From Streptomyces sp. YS415 (GTDB taxonomy: Bacteria > Actinomycetota > Actinomycetes > Streptomycetales > Streptomycetaceae), in NCBI RefSeq assembly GCF_023544665.1, contig NZ_JAMJFL010000015.1, positions 1 to 64,000 on the forward strand: a stretch of DNA of 64,000 nt, read 5' to 3'. The translations under genes and the position numbers were made by a program. Below are positions 23,953 through 32,417 of this stretch, piece after piece; the first letter of the stretch is position 1, and each line of letters starts with the position of its first letter. The notes beneath the pieces were generated by a model, which saw only the letters and a program-made list of their open reading frames with translations, was not told the DNA's origin and made no database searches.

Positions 23953-24647
23953 CGTCGGGACTCTGGGAACTCGTACTCAAGGGCGTCTGGGTCACCGTCC
24001 AGCTGCTGTTCTTCAGCGCGCTGCTGGCCACGGCCGTCTCGTTCGTGGTCGGCATCGCCCGCACCCACCGGCTGTGGATCGTCCGCTTCCTCGCGGGCTT
24101 CTACACCGAGGTGTTCCGCGGGACCTCCGCGCTGGTGATGATCTTCTGGGTGTTCTTCGTGCTGCCCACGGCCTTCGGCTGGCAGCTGGTGCCGATGTGG
24201 GCGGGCACGCTGGCGCTCGGCCTGACGTACGGCGCCTACGGCTCGGAGATCGTGCGCGGCGCCCTGACCGCGGTGGATCCGGCGCAGAAGGAGGGCGGTA
24301 TCGCCCTCAGCTTCACGCCCTGGCAGCGGATGCGGCTGATCCTGCTGCCGCAGGCGGTGCCGGAGATGATCCCGCCCTTCTCCAATCTGCTGATCGAGCT
24401 GCTCAAGGGCACCGCGCTGGTGTCGGTGATGGGCATGGGCGATCTGGCGTTCAGCGGCAATCTGGTACGGCTCGCGCTCCAGGAGAGCGCTGAGATCTAC
24501 ACGTACCTGCTGTTCATCTACTTCGTGATCGCCTTCCTGCTCACCCGGGTGATGCGGGGCCTGGAGAAGCAGCTCAAGGCCGGTGTCGGCAAGCAGCCGG
24601 AGAAGCGGGTCGTCGTGCCCGAGCCGGTCGGAGGTGGTGTGCGATGA
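23949..24647 (+). CDS. ehuC: Ectoine-type ABC transporter permease
   Basis: 232 residues with about five membrane helices. It is a His/Glu/Arg/opine-type amino-acid permease with the EAA loop near residues 110-140 (DPAQKEGGIALSF then LLPQAVPEMIPP). The N-terminal FTYTEVFRGTSALV-like segment (FYTEVFRGTSALVMIF) is typical. Start and stop overlap ehuB and ehuD by four bases, so translation is coupled. It forms the translocation pore with EhuD. Confidence 0.9.
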   Translation: MTSGLWELVLKGVWVTVQLLFFSALLATAVSFVVGIARTHRLWIVRFLAGFYTEVFRGTSALVMIFWVFFVLPTAFGWQLVPMWAGTLALGLTYGAYGSEIVRGALTAVDPAQKEGGIALSFTPWQRMRLILLPQAVPEMIPPFSNLLIELLKGTALVSVMGMGDLAFSGNLVRLALQESAEIYTYLLFIYFVIAFLLTRVMRGLEKQLKAGVGKQPEKRVVVPEPVGGGVR

Positions 24648-25294
24648 CCTGGGACTGGAACGCCGTGAGCGACTTCATGCCGTACTTCTGGGACGGGCTG
24701 TGGGTCACCCTCCAGGCCCTCGCCCTCGGCTCGGTGATCTCCTTCGCCCTCGGTCTGGTGTGGGCGCTGCTGATGCGCGCGCCCTCCCGCTGGGTGCGCT
24801 GGCCGGTCGGGGTGGTCACCGAGTTCATCCGCAACACCCCGCTGCTGGTGCAGCTGTTCTTCCTCTTCTACGTGCTGCCGGAGTGGGGCCTTACCTTCTC
24901 GGCGTTGACCACCGGTGTGGTCGGCATCGGGCTGCACTACTCGACGTACACGATGCAGGTCTACCGGGCCGGTATCGAGGCGGTGCCGGTCGGCCAGTGG
25001 GAGGCCGCGACGGCGCTGAACCTGCCGCTCACCCGGACGTGGACCGCGGTGATCCTGCCGCAGGCGATCCGCCGGGTGGTGCCGGCGCTCGGCAACTACG
25101 TGATCTCCATGCTCAAGGACACGCCGCTGCTGATGGTGATCACCGTCCTCGACATGCTCGGCCAGGCGCGGCTGTTCTCCCAGGAGCAGTTCCAGTTCAC
25201 CGAGCCGCTGACGGTGATCGGTGTGGCCTTCATCGTCATTTCCTATCTGGCCTCCCTTCTTCTGCGAGCCCTGGAGCGACGCCTTGTCCACTGA
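24644..25294 (+). CDS. ehuD: Ectoine-type ABC transporter permease, second subunit
   Basis: 216 residues with about five membrane helices. It has the family's substrate-side segment VVTEFIRNTPLLVQLFFLFY and the EAA coupling loop VGQWEAATALNLPLTRTW ... ILPQAIRRVVPALGN. It partners EhuC in the membrane. The gene overlaps ehuC by four bases and ehuA by eleven. Confidence 0.9.
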   Translation: MTWDWNAVSDFMPYFWDGLWVTLQALALGSVISFALGLVWALLMRAPSRWVRWPVGVVTEFIRNTPLLVQLFFLFYVLPEWGLTFSALTTGVVGIGLHYSTYTMQVYRAGIEAVPVGQWEAATALNLPLTRTWTAVILPQAIRRVVPALGNYVISMLKDTPLLMVITVLDMLGQARLFSQEQFQFTEPLTVIGVAFIVISYLASLLLRALERRLVH

Positions 25295-26075
25295 CATCCA
25301 GCCCAGCCCCGACACCAATCCCGCCGGCAAGCGCTCGGACGGCGAGCTGATCCGGCTGGAGCAGGTCACCAAGCGGTTCGGCGACAACACCGTCCTCGAC
25401 CACCTCGACTTCTCCGTCCAGGCAGGCAAGCACGTCACGCTGATCGGCCCCTCCGGCTCCGGCAAGACCACGATCCTGCGCCTGCTGATGACGCTGACCA
25501 AGCCCGACGAGGGCACGATCACCGTGGACGGGCAGCGGCTGTTCCCGGCGCCCGAGAAGCAGGTGCGCGAGGTCCGCAAGAAGATCGGGATGGTGTTCCA
25601 GCAGTTCAACCTGTTCCCGAACATGACGGTCCTCAGGAACATCACCGAGGCGCCGGTGACCGTGCTCGGCATGTCCAAGGACGCGGCCGAGGAGCGGGCC
25701 CGGGACCTGCTGGAGCTGGTCGGGCTCACCGAGCACCTCGACAAGCGCCCCGGGCAGCTCTCCGGCGGCCAGCAGCAGCGGGTGGCGATCGCCCGGGCGC
25801 TGGCGATGCGGCCGCAGGTGCTGCTGCTGGACGAGGTGACCTCGGCGCTGGACCCGGAGCTGGTCGCGGGCGTCCTCGATGTGCTCAGGGACATCGCCCG
25901 CTCCACCGACATCACGATGCTCTGCGTGACGCACGAGATGAACTTCGCCCGGGACATCTCGGATCAGGTACTGATGTTCGACTCCGGGCGGATCATCGAG
26001 TCCGGCGCCCCGGAGAAGATGTTCAGCGACCCCGAGCACGACCGGACCCGGGAGTTTCTCGGCGCGGTGCTGTGA
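25284..26075 (+). CDS. ehuA: Ectoine-type ABC transporter ATP-binding protein
   Basis: 263 residues from a TTG at 25284 inside the 3' end of ehuD; an ATG start would need a longer overlap. ABC ATPase motifs: Walker A GPSGSGKTT, Q-loop MVFQQFNLFP, signature LSGGQQQR, Walker B LLLDEVTSALDPE and switch His CVTHEM. It is of the polar-amino-acid class and powers EhuCD. Last gene of the transporter operon. Confidence 0.92.
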   Translation: MSTDIQPSPDTNPAGKRSDGELIRLEQVTKRFGDNTVLDHLDFSVQAGKHVTLIGPSGSGKTTILRLLMTLTKPDEGTITVDGQRLFPAPEKQVREVRKKIGMVFQQFNLFPNMTVLRNITEAPVTVLGMSKDAAEERARDLLELVGLTEHLDKRPGQLSGGQQQRVAIARALAMRPQVLLLDEVTSALDPELVAGVLDVLRDIARSTDITMLCVTHEMNFARDISDQVLMFDSGRIIESGAPEKMFSDPEHDRTREFLGAVL

Positions 26076-26240
26076 CCGAGGCGGGCAGGTCATGGCGCTG
26101 TCATATGCCAGCGGGTTATCACCGCAGTTGAGGGCGTCGGATTCTCGTCAACAAGCGCTCGCTACAGGCTCCTTGGCGGCTATCGTGGAGAGCGACTGAC
26201 CGGAATCCGGCCTCACACAGCTAGCGCAGGGGGAAACACC

Positions 26241-26999
26241 GTGGCGCTGAAGCACGAGCCGACCGCGCCGTACCACTCGGCCCAGGACGCGCTGCGCGTC
26301 CTGGAGACCGTGGCACGGCACACCACCGGAATCACCGACGTCGAACTCGCCCGGCACACCGCCCTCGGCCCGGAGCGCCTGACCAGCCTCCTGAGGATGC
26401 TGCGCCGTGAGGGGTACGTCGAGCAGATCACCGACGGCGCCTATGTGACCGGGGAGGCGCTGGCCCGGCTGGGCTCGGCGCACGACCGGGAGACGGCCCT
26501 GCGCGAGAAACTCCAGCAGACGCTGGACCGGCTGCGCGACTCGGTCGGCGCGGCGGTGTACATCAGCCGGTACGTCGACGGTGAGGTGAGGGTCACCCAG
26601 TACGCCGACAGCCCGGCCGCTCCCGCGGTGAACGAGTGGGTGGACTTCCGTTTCTCCGCCCATGCGACGGCGGTCGGCAAGAGCCTGCTGACGCAGCTCG
26701 ACCACAACGGCCGGCGGGATCATCTCTCGCGGCACAAGATGGCCCGGCTCACCTCGCGCACGATCACCAGTGACAAGCTCCTGCTGTCCCGTCTCGCGGC
26801 CCAGCCGCCGACGGTGCCCGTGCTGGATCTGCAGGAGTACGCGGTGGGCACGGTGTGCGCCGCGGTGCCGATCACGGCGGGGGCGTCCGTGGGGTGCCTG
26901 GCGGTGTCGCTGCCGCTGGAGCACGCGCATCGGCTGCGGCAGGCGGCGGACGCGCTGAACCGGAACGCGGCGCCGGTGCTGCTGTCCCTGGCGATCTAG
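26241..26999 (+). CDS. IclR-family transcriptional regulator
   Basis: 252 residues from the GTG at 26241. The N-terminal winged helix (about 10-70: DALRVLETVARHTTGITDVELARHT ... LLRMLRREGYVEQ) is followed by the IclR ligand domain (HATAVGKSLLTQL, DLQEYAVGTVCAAVPI, and VGCLAVSLP near the C-terminus). It lies on the same strand 165 bases after ehuA and is the obvious local regulator of the transporter and amidase genes. The effector would be the transported solute or a breakdown product. Confidence 0.9.
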   Translation: MALKHEPTAPYHSAQDALRVLETVARHTTGITDVELARHTALGPERLTSLLRMLRREGYVEQITDGAYVTGEALARLGSAHDRETALREKLQQTLDRLRDSVGAAVYISRYVDGEVRVTQYADSPAAPAVNEWVDFRFSAHATAVGKSLLTQLDHNGRRDHLSRHKMARLTSRTITSDKLLLSRLAAQPPTVPVLDLQEYAVGTVCAAVPITAGASVGCLAVSLPLEHAHRLRQAADALNRNAAPVLLSLAI

Positions 27000-27136
27000 G
27001 TCGTCTTCCGTCCGCGGGCCGTGGGGCTGGTCGCGCAGCCCTTCGCGCCCGTGGTTCGAAGCACCCGCTCGGACCAGGTACTATTTTCTTCGTCGCCAGC
27101 CGCGAGACATCAAAACGAGCGGTTGTCGTGAGTCAT

Positions 27137-27210
27137 GCGCCGCTAGCTCAGTTGGTTAGAGCAGCTGACTCTTAATCAGCGGGTCCGGGGTTCGAGTCCC
27201 TGGCGGCGCA
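27137..27210 (+). tRNA. tRNA-Lys (anticodon CTT), copy 2
   Basis: Identical over all 74 bases to the copies at 13476 and 32306. The upstream sequence differs from the other two copies, with an AT-rich patch (ggtactattttctt) that may be its promoter. The downstream flank resembles that of copy 1. Confidence 0.97.
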
Positions 27211-27218
27211 CAGATGGT

Positions 27219-27249
27219 GAAGGCCCCTCGCGAGCAGCGGGGGGCCTTC
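27219..27249 (+). terminator. Terminator of tRNA-Lys copy 2
   Basis: GAAGGCCCC pairs with GGGGCCTTC and is followed by a short T-run (gctttt). It sits nine bases past the tRNA and just before the 3' end of the converging acyl-CoA synthetase gene. Confidence 0.8.
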
Positions 27250-27253
27250 GCTT

Positions 27254-28862
27254 TTACTGGCTCGGGGAGACGAGCGGGCCTTGCGCGTCCTCATCCGTGA
27301 GCGGGCGGTACGTCGACTCGTTCGGGGGGCGCCACCACACCTGGTCCGGGCTGTGCACGCCCTCCCGTCTGAGCTGGGCTCGGTGGATCTTGTTCGTCGC
27401 GGTGACCGGCATGCGGTCCATGACCCGTACGAACCGGGGCGCCATCTTCGTGCCGAGGTCCGGCTGCGCGAGCAGGAACTCCGCGAACGCCGGCGGGGTC
27501 GAAGTCCCCGGCGAGGGCCGCCATCACCTGGTCCCCGGTCACCGGGTCCGGCACCGCGTACACGGCGACGGCGCGGGCGCCCTCGTACCGGGCGAGGATG
27601 TTCTCGATCATCGCGGCGGCCAGATTCTCCCCGTCGACCCGGATCCGGTCGTCGGCCCGCCCGGCGAAGTAGAGGTAGCCGTCCGCGTCCCGGCAGAACA
27701 GGTCGCCGGTCCAGTACGCCCCGTCCCGCCGCCGCTCCGCTTCCGCCTCCGGATTGCGCCAGTACCCCTCGAAGGGGTTCGGCCCCCGGTTCACCAGCTC
27801 CCCTATCGCCTCGTCCCCGTTCAGCAGCCGCCCGCCCGCGTCGAACCGCGCCGGCGGCCGCTCCTCGCCCGTCTCCGGATCGAGAACGGCGAGCCCGGGC
27901 CCCGCCCGCCCCACCGCGCCGGCCGGGGTTCCCGGCGACCACTGCACCGCGGCGCCGCCCTCGGAGGACCCGTACCCCTCCACCAGCCGCACCCCGAACC
28001 GCCGCTCGAAGGCCGCCGCGTCCGCCGCCCCCGCCTCGGTCCCGAAGCCGAGCCGCAGCGGATTGTCGCGGTCGTCGGAGCGCGGCTCGGTGGCGAGGAG
28101 GTACTGGATGGCCCGGCCGACGTAGGTGAAGTACGTGGCCCGGTACGTCCGTACGTCCGCCAGGAACCCGGACGCCGAGAACCGCCGCCGCAGCGCCACG
28201 CCCGCCCCGGCCGCGAGGGCGGGGGCCCAGTCGGCGATGACGGCGTTGCCGTGGAACATCGGCATGCAGATGTAGTGGACGTCCTCGGGGCCGGTCCCGA
28301 ACTGTCCGGCCAGCGTCCTCCCCGCCGCCGCCAGCCGGCCCTGCGTGCAGATCGCGGCCTTGGGGGCGCCGGTCGAGCCGGAGGTGAAGCAGAGCAGCAG
28401 CCGGTCGCCCGGGGTGGCGCGGGAGGGGTCGGGGCGGGCGTCGGCGTACGGCGCGAGCAGGGCGTCGTACTCCTCGGAGCCGGTCAGCAGGATCCGGACG
28501 CCGGGCAGGTCGAGGCCCTTGAGGAGGGGCAGCCATCCGGGCTCGGTGATCAGGACGCGGCACTCGGTGTGCACGATGTCCCGGGCCAGCTCCGGGCCCC
28601 TGCGGGTGGGGTTGATCCCGGCGACGGCGGCCCGGGCGAGCGCGGCGGCGCCGATCCAGAGGGGGTACTCCGGGGTGTTGTCGAGCAGGACGCCGACGTG
28701 CGGCTCGGCGCCGGCCGGCAGCAGGTCGGCCAGGAGGGCCGCGCGGGCGGCGGCACCGGTGGCGGCCTCGTGGTGGGTCAGGACCTGCTCCGCGCACCAC
28801 AGTCCCGGCCGGTGATCACCCCAGCGCGCCGCTACGAGTTCGGCGATGCTCGTGGACTCCAT
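27254..28862 (-). pseudogene. AMP-dependent acyl-CoA synthetase with a frameshift near the C-terminus
   Basis: The ATG at 28862 opens an ANL-superfamily ligase: A3 loop LLCFTSGSTGAPKAA, A5 GYGSSEGG, A7 YWTGDLFCRDADGYLYFAGR and A8 DDRIRVDGEN. Around 27490 the frame breaks. The ligase C-terminus (LGTKMAPRFVRVMDRMPVTATNKI, with the A10 catalytic Lys) continues in the -1-shifted frame and ends at 27254. One extra base in the GCCGGCG run explains it. Left in the original frame the protein ends at 27291 with an unrelated Gly/Pro/Arg-rich tail and without the A10 Lys. It is either a true pseudogene or a sequencing error; the rest is intact. Confidence 0.85.
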
Positions 28863-28952
28863 GAGCGCGCAGGGTAGTTGACGGTCCGTCAGATGAACAT
28901 GCCCGGAGTCCCCCAGGGGCGGTCGGCCGCCCCCGGGGGATTTGGGTGAGGA

Positions 28953-29558
28953 TCAGAACGTGACGTCCGAGCAGGCGTAGAACGCGTTGCCGGTGTCGGC
29001 GACCGTCCATACCGCCAGGATCACGTGCCGTCCGCTGAGCCCGGACGGCAGCCTGCCACTGTGCGAGAGCGTGGACGGTGGCCGCTGGTTGTTGTACGGC
29101 ACCGTCAGGAACGGTGTGAGGTTGAGGTCGGAGCGGGCCAGGTTGTGGTTCTGGTTCCAGCCCGGCTTGGTGATGTAGTACCGGAAGTCGGTCGTGGCGT
29201 GCATGGCGGTGAACTGCCAGCGGAAGGTGTAGCTCTGACCGCCCGTCACCTTGGTCGCAGGCCAGGCACCGCCCGACGGCGTGCGCGGGGCGCTGAGCTG
29301 GCCGAAGTGGCCGACCCCGCCGTTGCATATCTGCCCGTCGGCCGGGCCGGAGCCCGGGAATCCCTTCGGGCCCTCGACGCTCTGCGGCTCCCACTGGATG
29401 GAGCCGCAGTTGGTCACGGTGCCGTTCTGGCAGAGCTTCTGCCTGCTGATGGGGAGGTCGGTGTAGCCGTGGCCGCTGGCCCCGCCGGACGAGAGCACAA
29501 GGGCTCCAGTGGTGGCGAGACCGACCACGGCAGCAGACAACTTGGTCTTTCTGCGCAT
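28953..29558 (-). CDS. lpmP: AA10 lytic polysaccharide monooxygenase of the csl locus
   Basis: 201 residues. The signal peptide ends before His30 (ASG|HGYTDLPISR), the N-terminal copper ligand of the histidine brace, and the second ligand is His120 in FTAMHATTDF. Other AA10 marks are GSIQWEPQSVEGPKGFP and the final NAFYACSDVTF. It has no binding module and the length is typical of a single-domain enzyme. Copper-dependent oxidative cleavage of chitin or another beta-glycan at the wall is expected. In S. lividans the equivalent csl-locus LPMO (LpmP) acts in assembly of the hyphal-tip glycan. A DasR-type operator lies upstream. Confidence 0.9.
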   Translation of the reverse strand: MRRKTKLSAAVVGLATTGALVLSSGGASGHGYTDLPISRQKLCQNGTVTNCGSIQWEPQSVEGPKGFPGSGPADGQICNGGVGHFGQLSAPRTPSGGAWPATKVTGGQSYTFRWQFTAMHATTDFRYYITKPGWNQNHNLARSDLNLTPFLTVPYNNQRPPSTLSHSGRLPSGLSGRHVILAVWTVADTGNAFYACSDVTF

Positions 29559-29604
29559 GCTGCTGCTCCTGGGAACGTGGGGGATGTTCAGTGAGCTGTG
29601 CAGG

Positions 29605-29618
29605 TAGGTCTAGACCAA
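29605..29618. promoter_or_regulatory. DasR-type operator (dre) upstream of the LPMO gene
   Basis: TAGGTCTAGACCAA contains the perfect palindrome GGTCTAGACC (29607-29616), 49 bases before the LPMO start. It fits the GlcNAc-responsive DasR consensus, ACTGGTCTAGACCAGT, in 12 of 14 comparable positions or better by eye. Repression by DasR with release by glucosamine-6-phosphate would link LPMO expression to chitin or wall turnover. Confidence 0.7.
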
Positions 29619-29701
29619 GTTCGAGAATATTGCCGTTGGTTGGCCATGTCCATACGCAAGGCATGTCCACACCAATTACGAGAACCACTGACGAGGACCA
29701 C

Positions 29702-30811
29702 CTACGAGGCGGATTCCCCCCGCCCGGCGCAGAAAGCGACCGTGAGGTCCTTCACCAGCGCCTTGCGCTCGTAGTCGTCGAGCTCGACGAGCCCCCGCAT
29801 GGTCAGCCGGGTCACCGTGTCCTCCACCGAGTCCACGACCGAGGTGAGCATCGACGCCCGCTGCTCGGCGTCCAGCGCGGCGATCCGGCGCCGGTGCATG
29901 GCGGCGGCCACCTCGGGCGCGTACTCCACCCGGACCGGCTGCACCGAGAACACCTCGACGCCGATGGGCGCAGCGTCTGCCGCGACCAGCCGGGTCAGCG
30001 CCTCCACCGTCGCCTCGCCGCCGCCGCGCCCCGACCCGGGCGCCTCCACGGGGACCCGGGCGAGCGCGGCCTCCACGCACTCCCGCAGGTAGGTCTCGTG
30101 GTCCTCGACGCCCAGCGTGGCCCGCGCGGTGTCCCGCACCCGCCACACCGCGAGGACCACCACCCGCAGCGCGACCCCGTTCGCGTCGGCCGCCGGCACC
30201 GGCTCGCTGCGCCAGTGCCGCAGCCGTACGTCCACCCGGCGGCGCAGCAGCATCGGGTTGACCCACATCAGGCCGGTGCGCCGGACGGTTCCCCGGTAGC
30301 GGCCGAACAGACCGAGCACCCAGGCCCGTCCGGTCCGGCCCCGGGCGAGTCCGCCGAAGCCGAACAGGCCGAGAGCGCCGGCCCCGGCATAGGCCGCCCA
30401 CTGCGCGGGGCCGAGGCTCCCGCCCGCGTACGACGGCAGCCGCAGTGCCTCCAGTACCAGGGGCGGCAGCACCCCGGCCCACCAGGAGGTGACCGCGCAG
30501 CCCGCGAGACCGCAGGCGCCGGCCAGCACACCCACCGCGCCGGGCAGCACCCTGGCGGGCCGCTCGGCCAGGGCCGGGTCCACCTCGGGCACGGTCCGCC
30601 CCTGCGCGGCGGCCGGCCGGCGCAGCCGCGGCTGCTCCCCCGTGCCCTGCCGGCGGCTGACGACGGCGGGCTTCAGCGGGACGGCCACCGGGGCGGGTTC
30701 GTCCCGGAAGAGCAGATGGACGGGGATCTCGGTGGTGGCCTCGTTCTGGATCAGCCGGGCGGTCCTGGGCGGTCCCTCGGACTCCGGTGTCGGTGAAGTG
30801 GTCGTGCTCAT
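29702..30811 (-). CDS. SPFH/Band 7 membrane protein
   Basis: 369 residues from the ATG at 30811. A cytoplasmic Pro-rich N-terminus is followed by hydrophobic segments (VLPGAVGVLAGACGLAGCAV and YAGAGALGLFGFGGL). Then comes an SPFH/prohibitin domain with GTVRRTGLMWVNPMLLRRRVDVRLRHW, DANGVALRVVVLAVWRV and the helical arm VEYAPEVAAAMHRRRIAALDAEQRASM. SPFH proteins form membrane microdomain scaffolds. It lies 52 bases after the NlpC/P60-like gene in the csl neighbourhood, so a role in organising tip-located enzymes is plausible but inferred. Confidence 0.88.
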   Translation of the reverse strand: MSTTTSPTPESEGPPRTARLIQNEATTEIPVHLLFRDEPAPVAVPLKPAVVSRRQGTGEQPRLRRPAAAQGRTVPEVDPALAERPARVLPGAVGVLAGACGLAGCAVTSWWAGVLPPLVLEALRLPSYAGGSLGPAQWAAYAGAGALGLFGFGGLARGRTGRAWVLGLFGRYRGTVRRTGLMWVNPMLLRRRVDVRLRHWRSEPVPAADANGVALRVVVLAVWRVRDTARATLGVEDHETYLRECVEAALARVPVEAPGSGRGGGEATVEALTRLVAADAAPIGVEVFSVQPVRVEYAPEVAAAMHRRRIAALDAEQRASMLTSVVDSVEDTVTRLTMRGLVELDDYERKALVKDLTVAFCAGRGESAS

Positions 30812-30863
30812 GCGTGCCTCCAGCCTCCGCGCCAGATGCGTCACAACAGGGGGTACAGGTCGA

Positions 30864-32147
30864 TTACGCGAACAGCCGTCGCCAGGTCTCCGGCCCCGGG
30901 TAGCCGTCCGCCGCGCCGCCCCGCCATCCCTGGGCGCGCTGGAACGCCTCGACGTTCCGCCGGTCGGCCTCGCCCCAGCGCGGCCCCGGACCGGTCGTGT
31001 AGTACTTGCCGAACCCTTTCTTCACCAGTTGCTCGCCGAGCCGCGTGACGTAGGTGTTGTCGGCTCCGGGCCGGAACAGCGCCCGCCCCGGATACCCGGC
31101 CACCCCGTGCGAGGCGGGCGGCGGCGGTCCGGCCGCTCCCGCGGTGATGTCCCTGCCCTGGCCGGTGACCAGCAGCGCCCAGGTCCGCGGCCCCGGCAGC
31201 CCGTCCGCCTCCGCGCCGCGCCAGCCCTGCGCCTGCTGGAAGGCCCGGGTGGCCCGTTGGTCGGCGTCCGACCAGCGCGGTCCGGGTCCCGCGGTGTAGT
31301 AGCGCCCCGCCCCGCGTTCGACGAGCATGCGGCCGAGCCGGGTGACGTGCTTGTTGTTGGCCCCGGGCCCGAAGTACGCCCGGCCCGGATAGGGCGCCGC
31401 GGCGGTGTCCGGGAGGGAGCCCGCGGTACCGCCGGCGAGGCCCTTGTAGCGGTAGGCGACATAGCGGCCGGAGTGGCTCCAGTAGGCGTACGGGGTGGCC
31501 TGCCTGCGGGCGTGCGGGCGGGTCGCCTCGTAGGCGATGTAGGAGGTGTGCGTGTAGTCCGTCCAGCCGCCGAAGAGGACGACGTGGGAGCCCCGCTCGG
31601 GATCGGCCGGGTTGTGGAACAGCAGCATGTCGCCCGGCTGGAGGTCCTCCTTGGCGATGCGCACGCCGTACTGGCCGAGGGAGCCGGTCCACTCGTTGCC
31701 GGGCAGGCTCCAGGCCATCGAGACGAACCCCGAGCAGTCCTGCCGGTATCCGTCCGACCAGTACTGGGACATGCTGTACGGCACCTTCGCCGCGACCCAC
31801 TGCTTGGCCCGCCGGATGATCTCCGCCCGGCTGGTGACCGGCGCCGCGGCGGGCTTCGACGGGACCCCGGCGGGGCCGTGCAGCGGGGCCTTGCTCCCCT
31901 GCGGGGTGTCGGGCTCGTCGGCGGCCGGAAGGCTCGGCCGGACGGGCGCCTGCGGGGCCGCGAGCGCCGGTACGGCCTGCCCGGCCCCGAGCGCCGCCGC
32001 GGCGGCCGCCACGATCACCGTCCGGTGGGCCGGATGGGCGCCCCCGCGTCCGGCCGCGGAGTGCGGCAGGACTCGGCGCCAGTGAACGCATCCGGGGCAC
32101 TCGCAGTCGTTCGCGGGATCGAATTCCTCGAAGACCGGAGTCCCCAT
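30864..32147 (-). CDS. NlpC/P60-type hydrolase with two peptidoglycan-binding repeats
   Basis: 427 residues from the ATG at 32147. The unusual Cys-rich N-terminus (CECPGCVHWRR) precedes an internal hydrophobic segment (TVIVAAAAAALGAGQAVPALA). The peptidase-like domain at about 110-230 has catalytic Cys in YRQDCSGFVSMAW and His in SHVVLFGGW. Two near-identical repeats follow (about 265-335 and 355-425), each reading PGRA.F.PGA.N..VTRLG then GPGPRW ... RAFQ.AQGWRG and a P-G-x-x-TW end, which are PG_binding-like wall modules. The hypothesis is a peptidoglycan hydrolase acting at csl glycan export sites. Confidence 0.88.
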   Translation of the reverse strand: MGTPVFEEFDPANDCECPGCVHWRRVLPHSAAGRGGAHPAHRTVIVAAAAAALGAGQAVPALAAPQAPVRPSLPAADEPDTPQGSKAPLHGPAGVPSKPAAAPVTSRAEIIRRAKQWVAAKVPYSMSQYWSDGYRQDCSGFVSMAWSLPGNEWTGSLGQYGVRIAKEDLQPGDMLLFHNPADPERGSHVVLFGGWTDYTHTSYIAYEATRPHARRQATPYAYWSHSGRYVAYRYKGLAGGTAGSLPDTAAAPYPGRAYFGPGANNKHVTRLGRMLVERGAGRYYTAGPGPRWSDADQRATRAFQQAQGWRGAEADGLPGPRTWALLVTGQGRDITAGAAGPPPPASHGVAGYPGRALFRPGADNTYVTRLGEQLVKKGFGKYYTTGPGPRWGEADRRNVEAFQRAQGWRGGAADGYPGPETWRRLFA

Positions 32148-32305
32148 GCGATGCCCCTCACATTTCGGTGGGAATATCCGCGTGTGTACACATTCGCCAG
32201 TTTCGCAACCGTCGTCCGGGCGCGCATGTTGACGGTCCGAATGATGTACGGCCCGGGGCCGGACGGAGCACCCTCCGAGGTCGGGTAGAGTTGTCGCGTC
32301 AGCAG

Positions 32306-32379
32306 GCGCCGCTAGCTCAGTTGGTTAGAGCAGCTGACTCTTAATCAGCGGGTCCGGGGTTCGAGTCCCTGGCGGCGCA
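32306..32379 (+). tRNA. tRNA-Lys (anticodon CTT), copy 3
   Basis: All 74 bases are identical to copies 1 and 2. The nine bases immediately upstream (gtcagcagg region) are shared with copy 1, and a TAGAGT -10-like element lies about 20 bases upstream. Confidence 0.97.
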
Positions 32380-32387
32380 CCGACACA

Positions 32388-32417
32388 GGAAGCCCCCCGT
32401 CGACGCGGGGGGCTTCC
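32388..32417 (+). terminator. Terminator of tRNA-Lys copy 3
   Basis: GGAAGCCCCCCG and CGGGGGGCTTCC form a perfect 12-bp stem around a six-base loop, starting nine bases after the tRNA. Confidence 0.85.

Noticed and set aside
23023..26075. Glutamate or general polar amino acid transporter (gluABCD type)
   Set aside because: The binding protein matches EhuB blocks (GELTGEAPE, NPERCEQV, RKGNPKGLH) better than GluB-type binders, and EutA-like genes are adjacent.
30489..32288. Long plus-strand frame opposite the SPFH and NlpC/P60 genes
   Set aside because: No domains, low-complexity Arg/Gly/Pro composition; the minus-strand genes are convincing.
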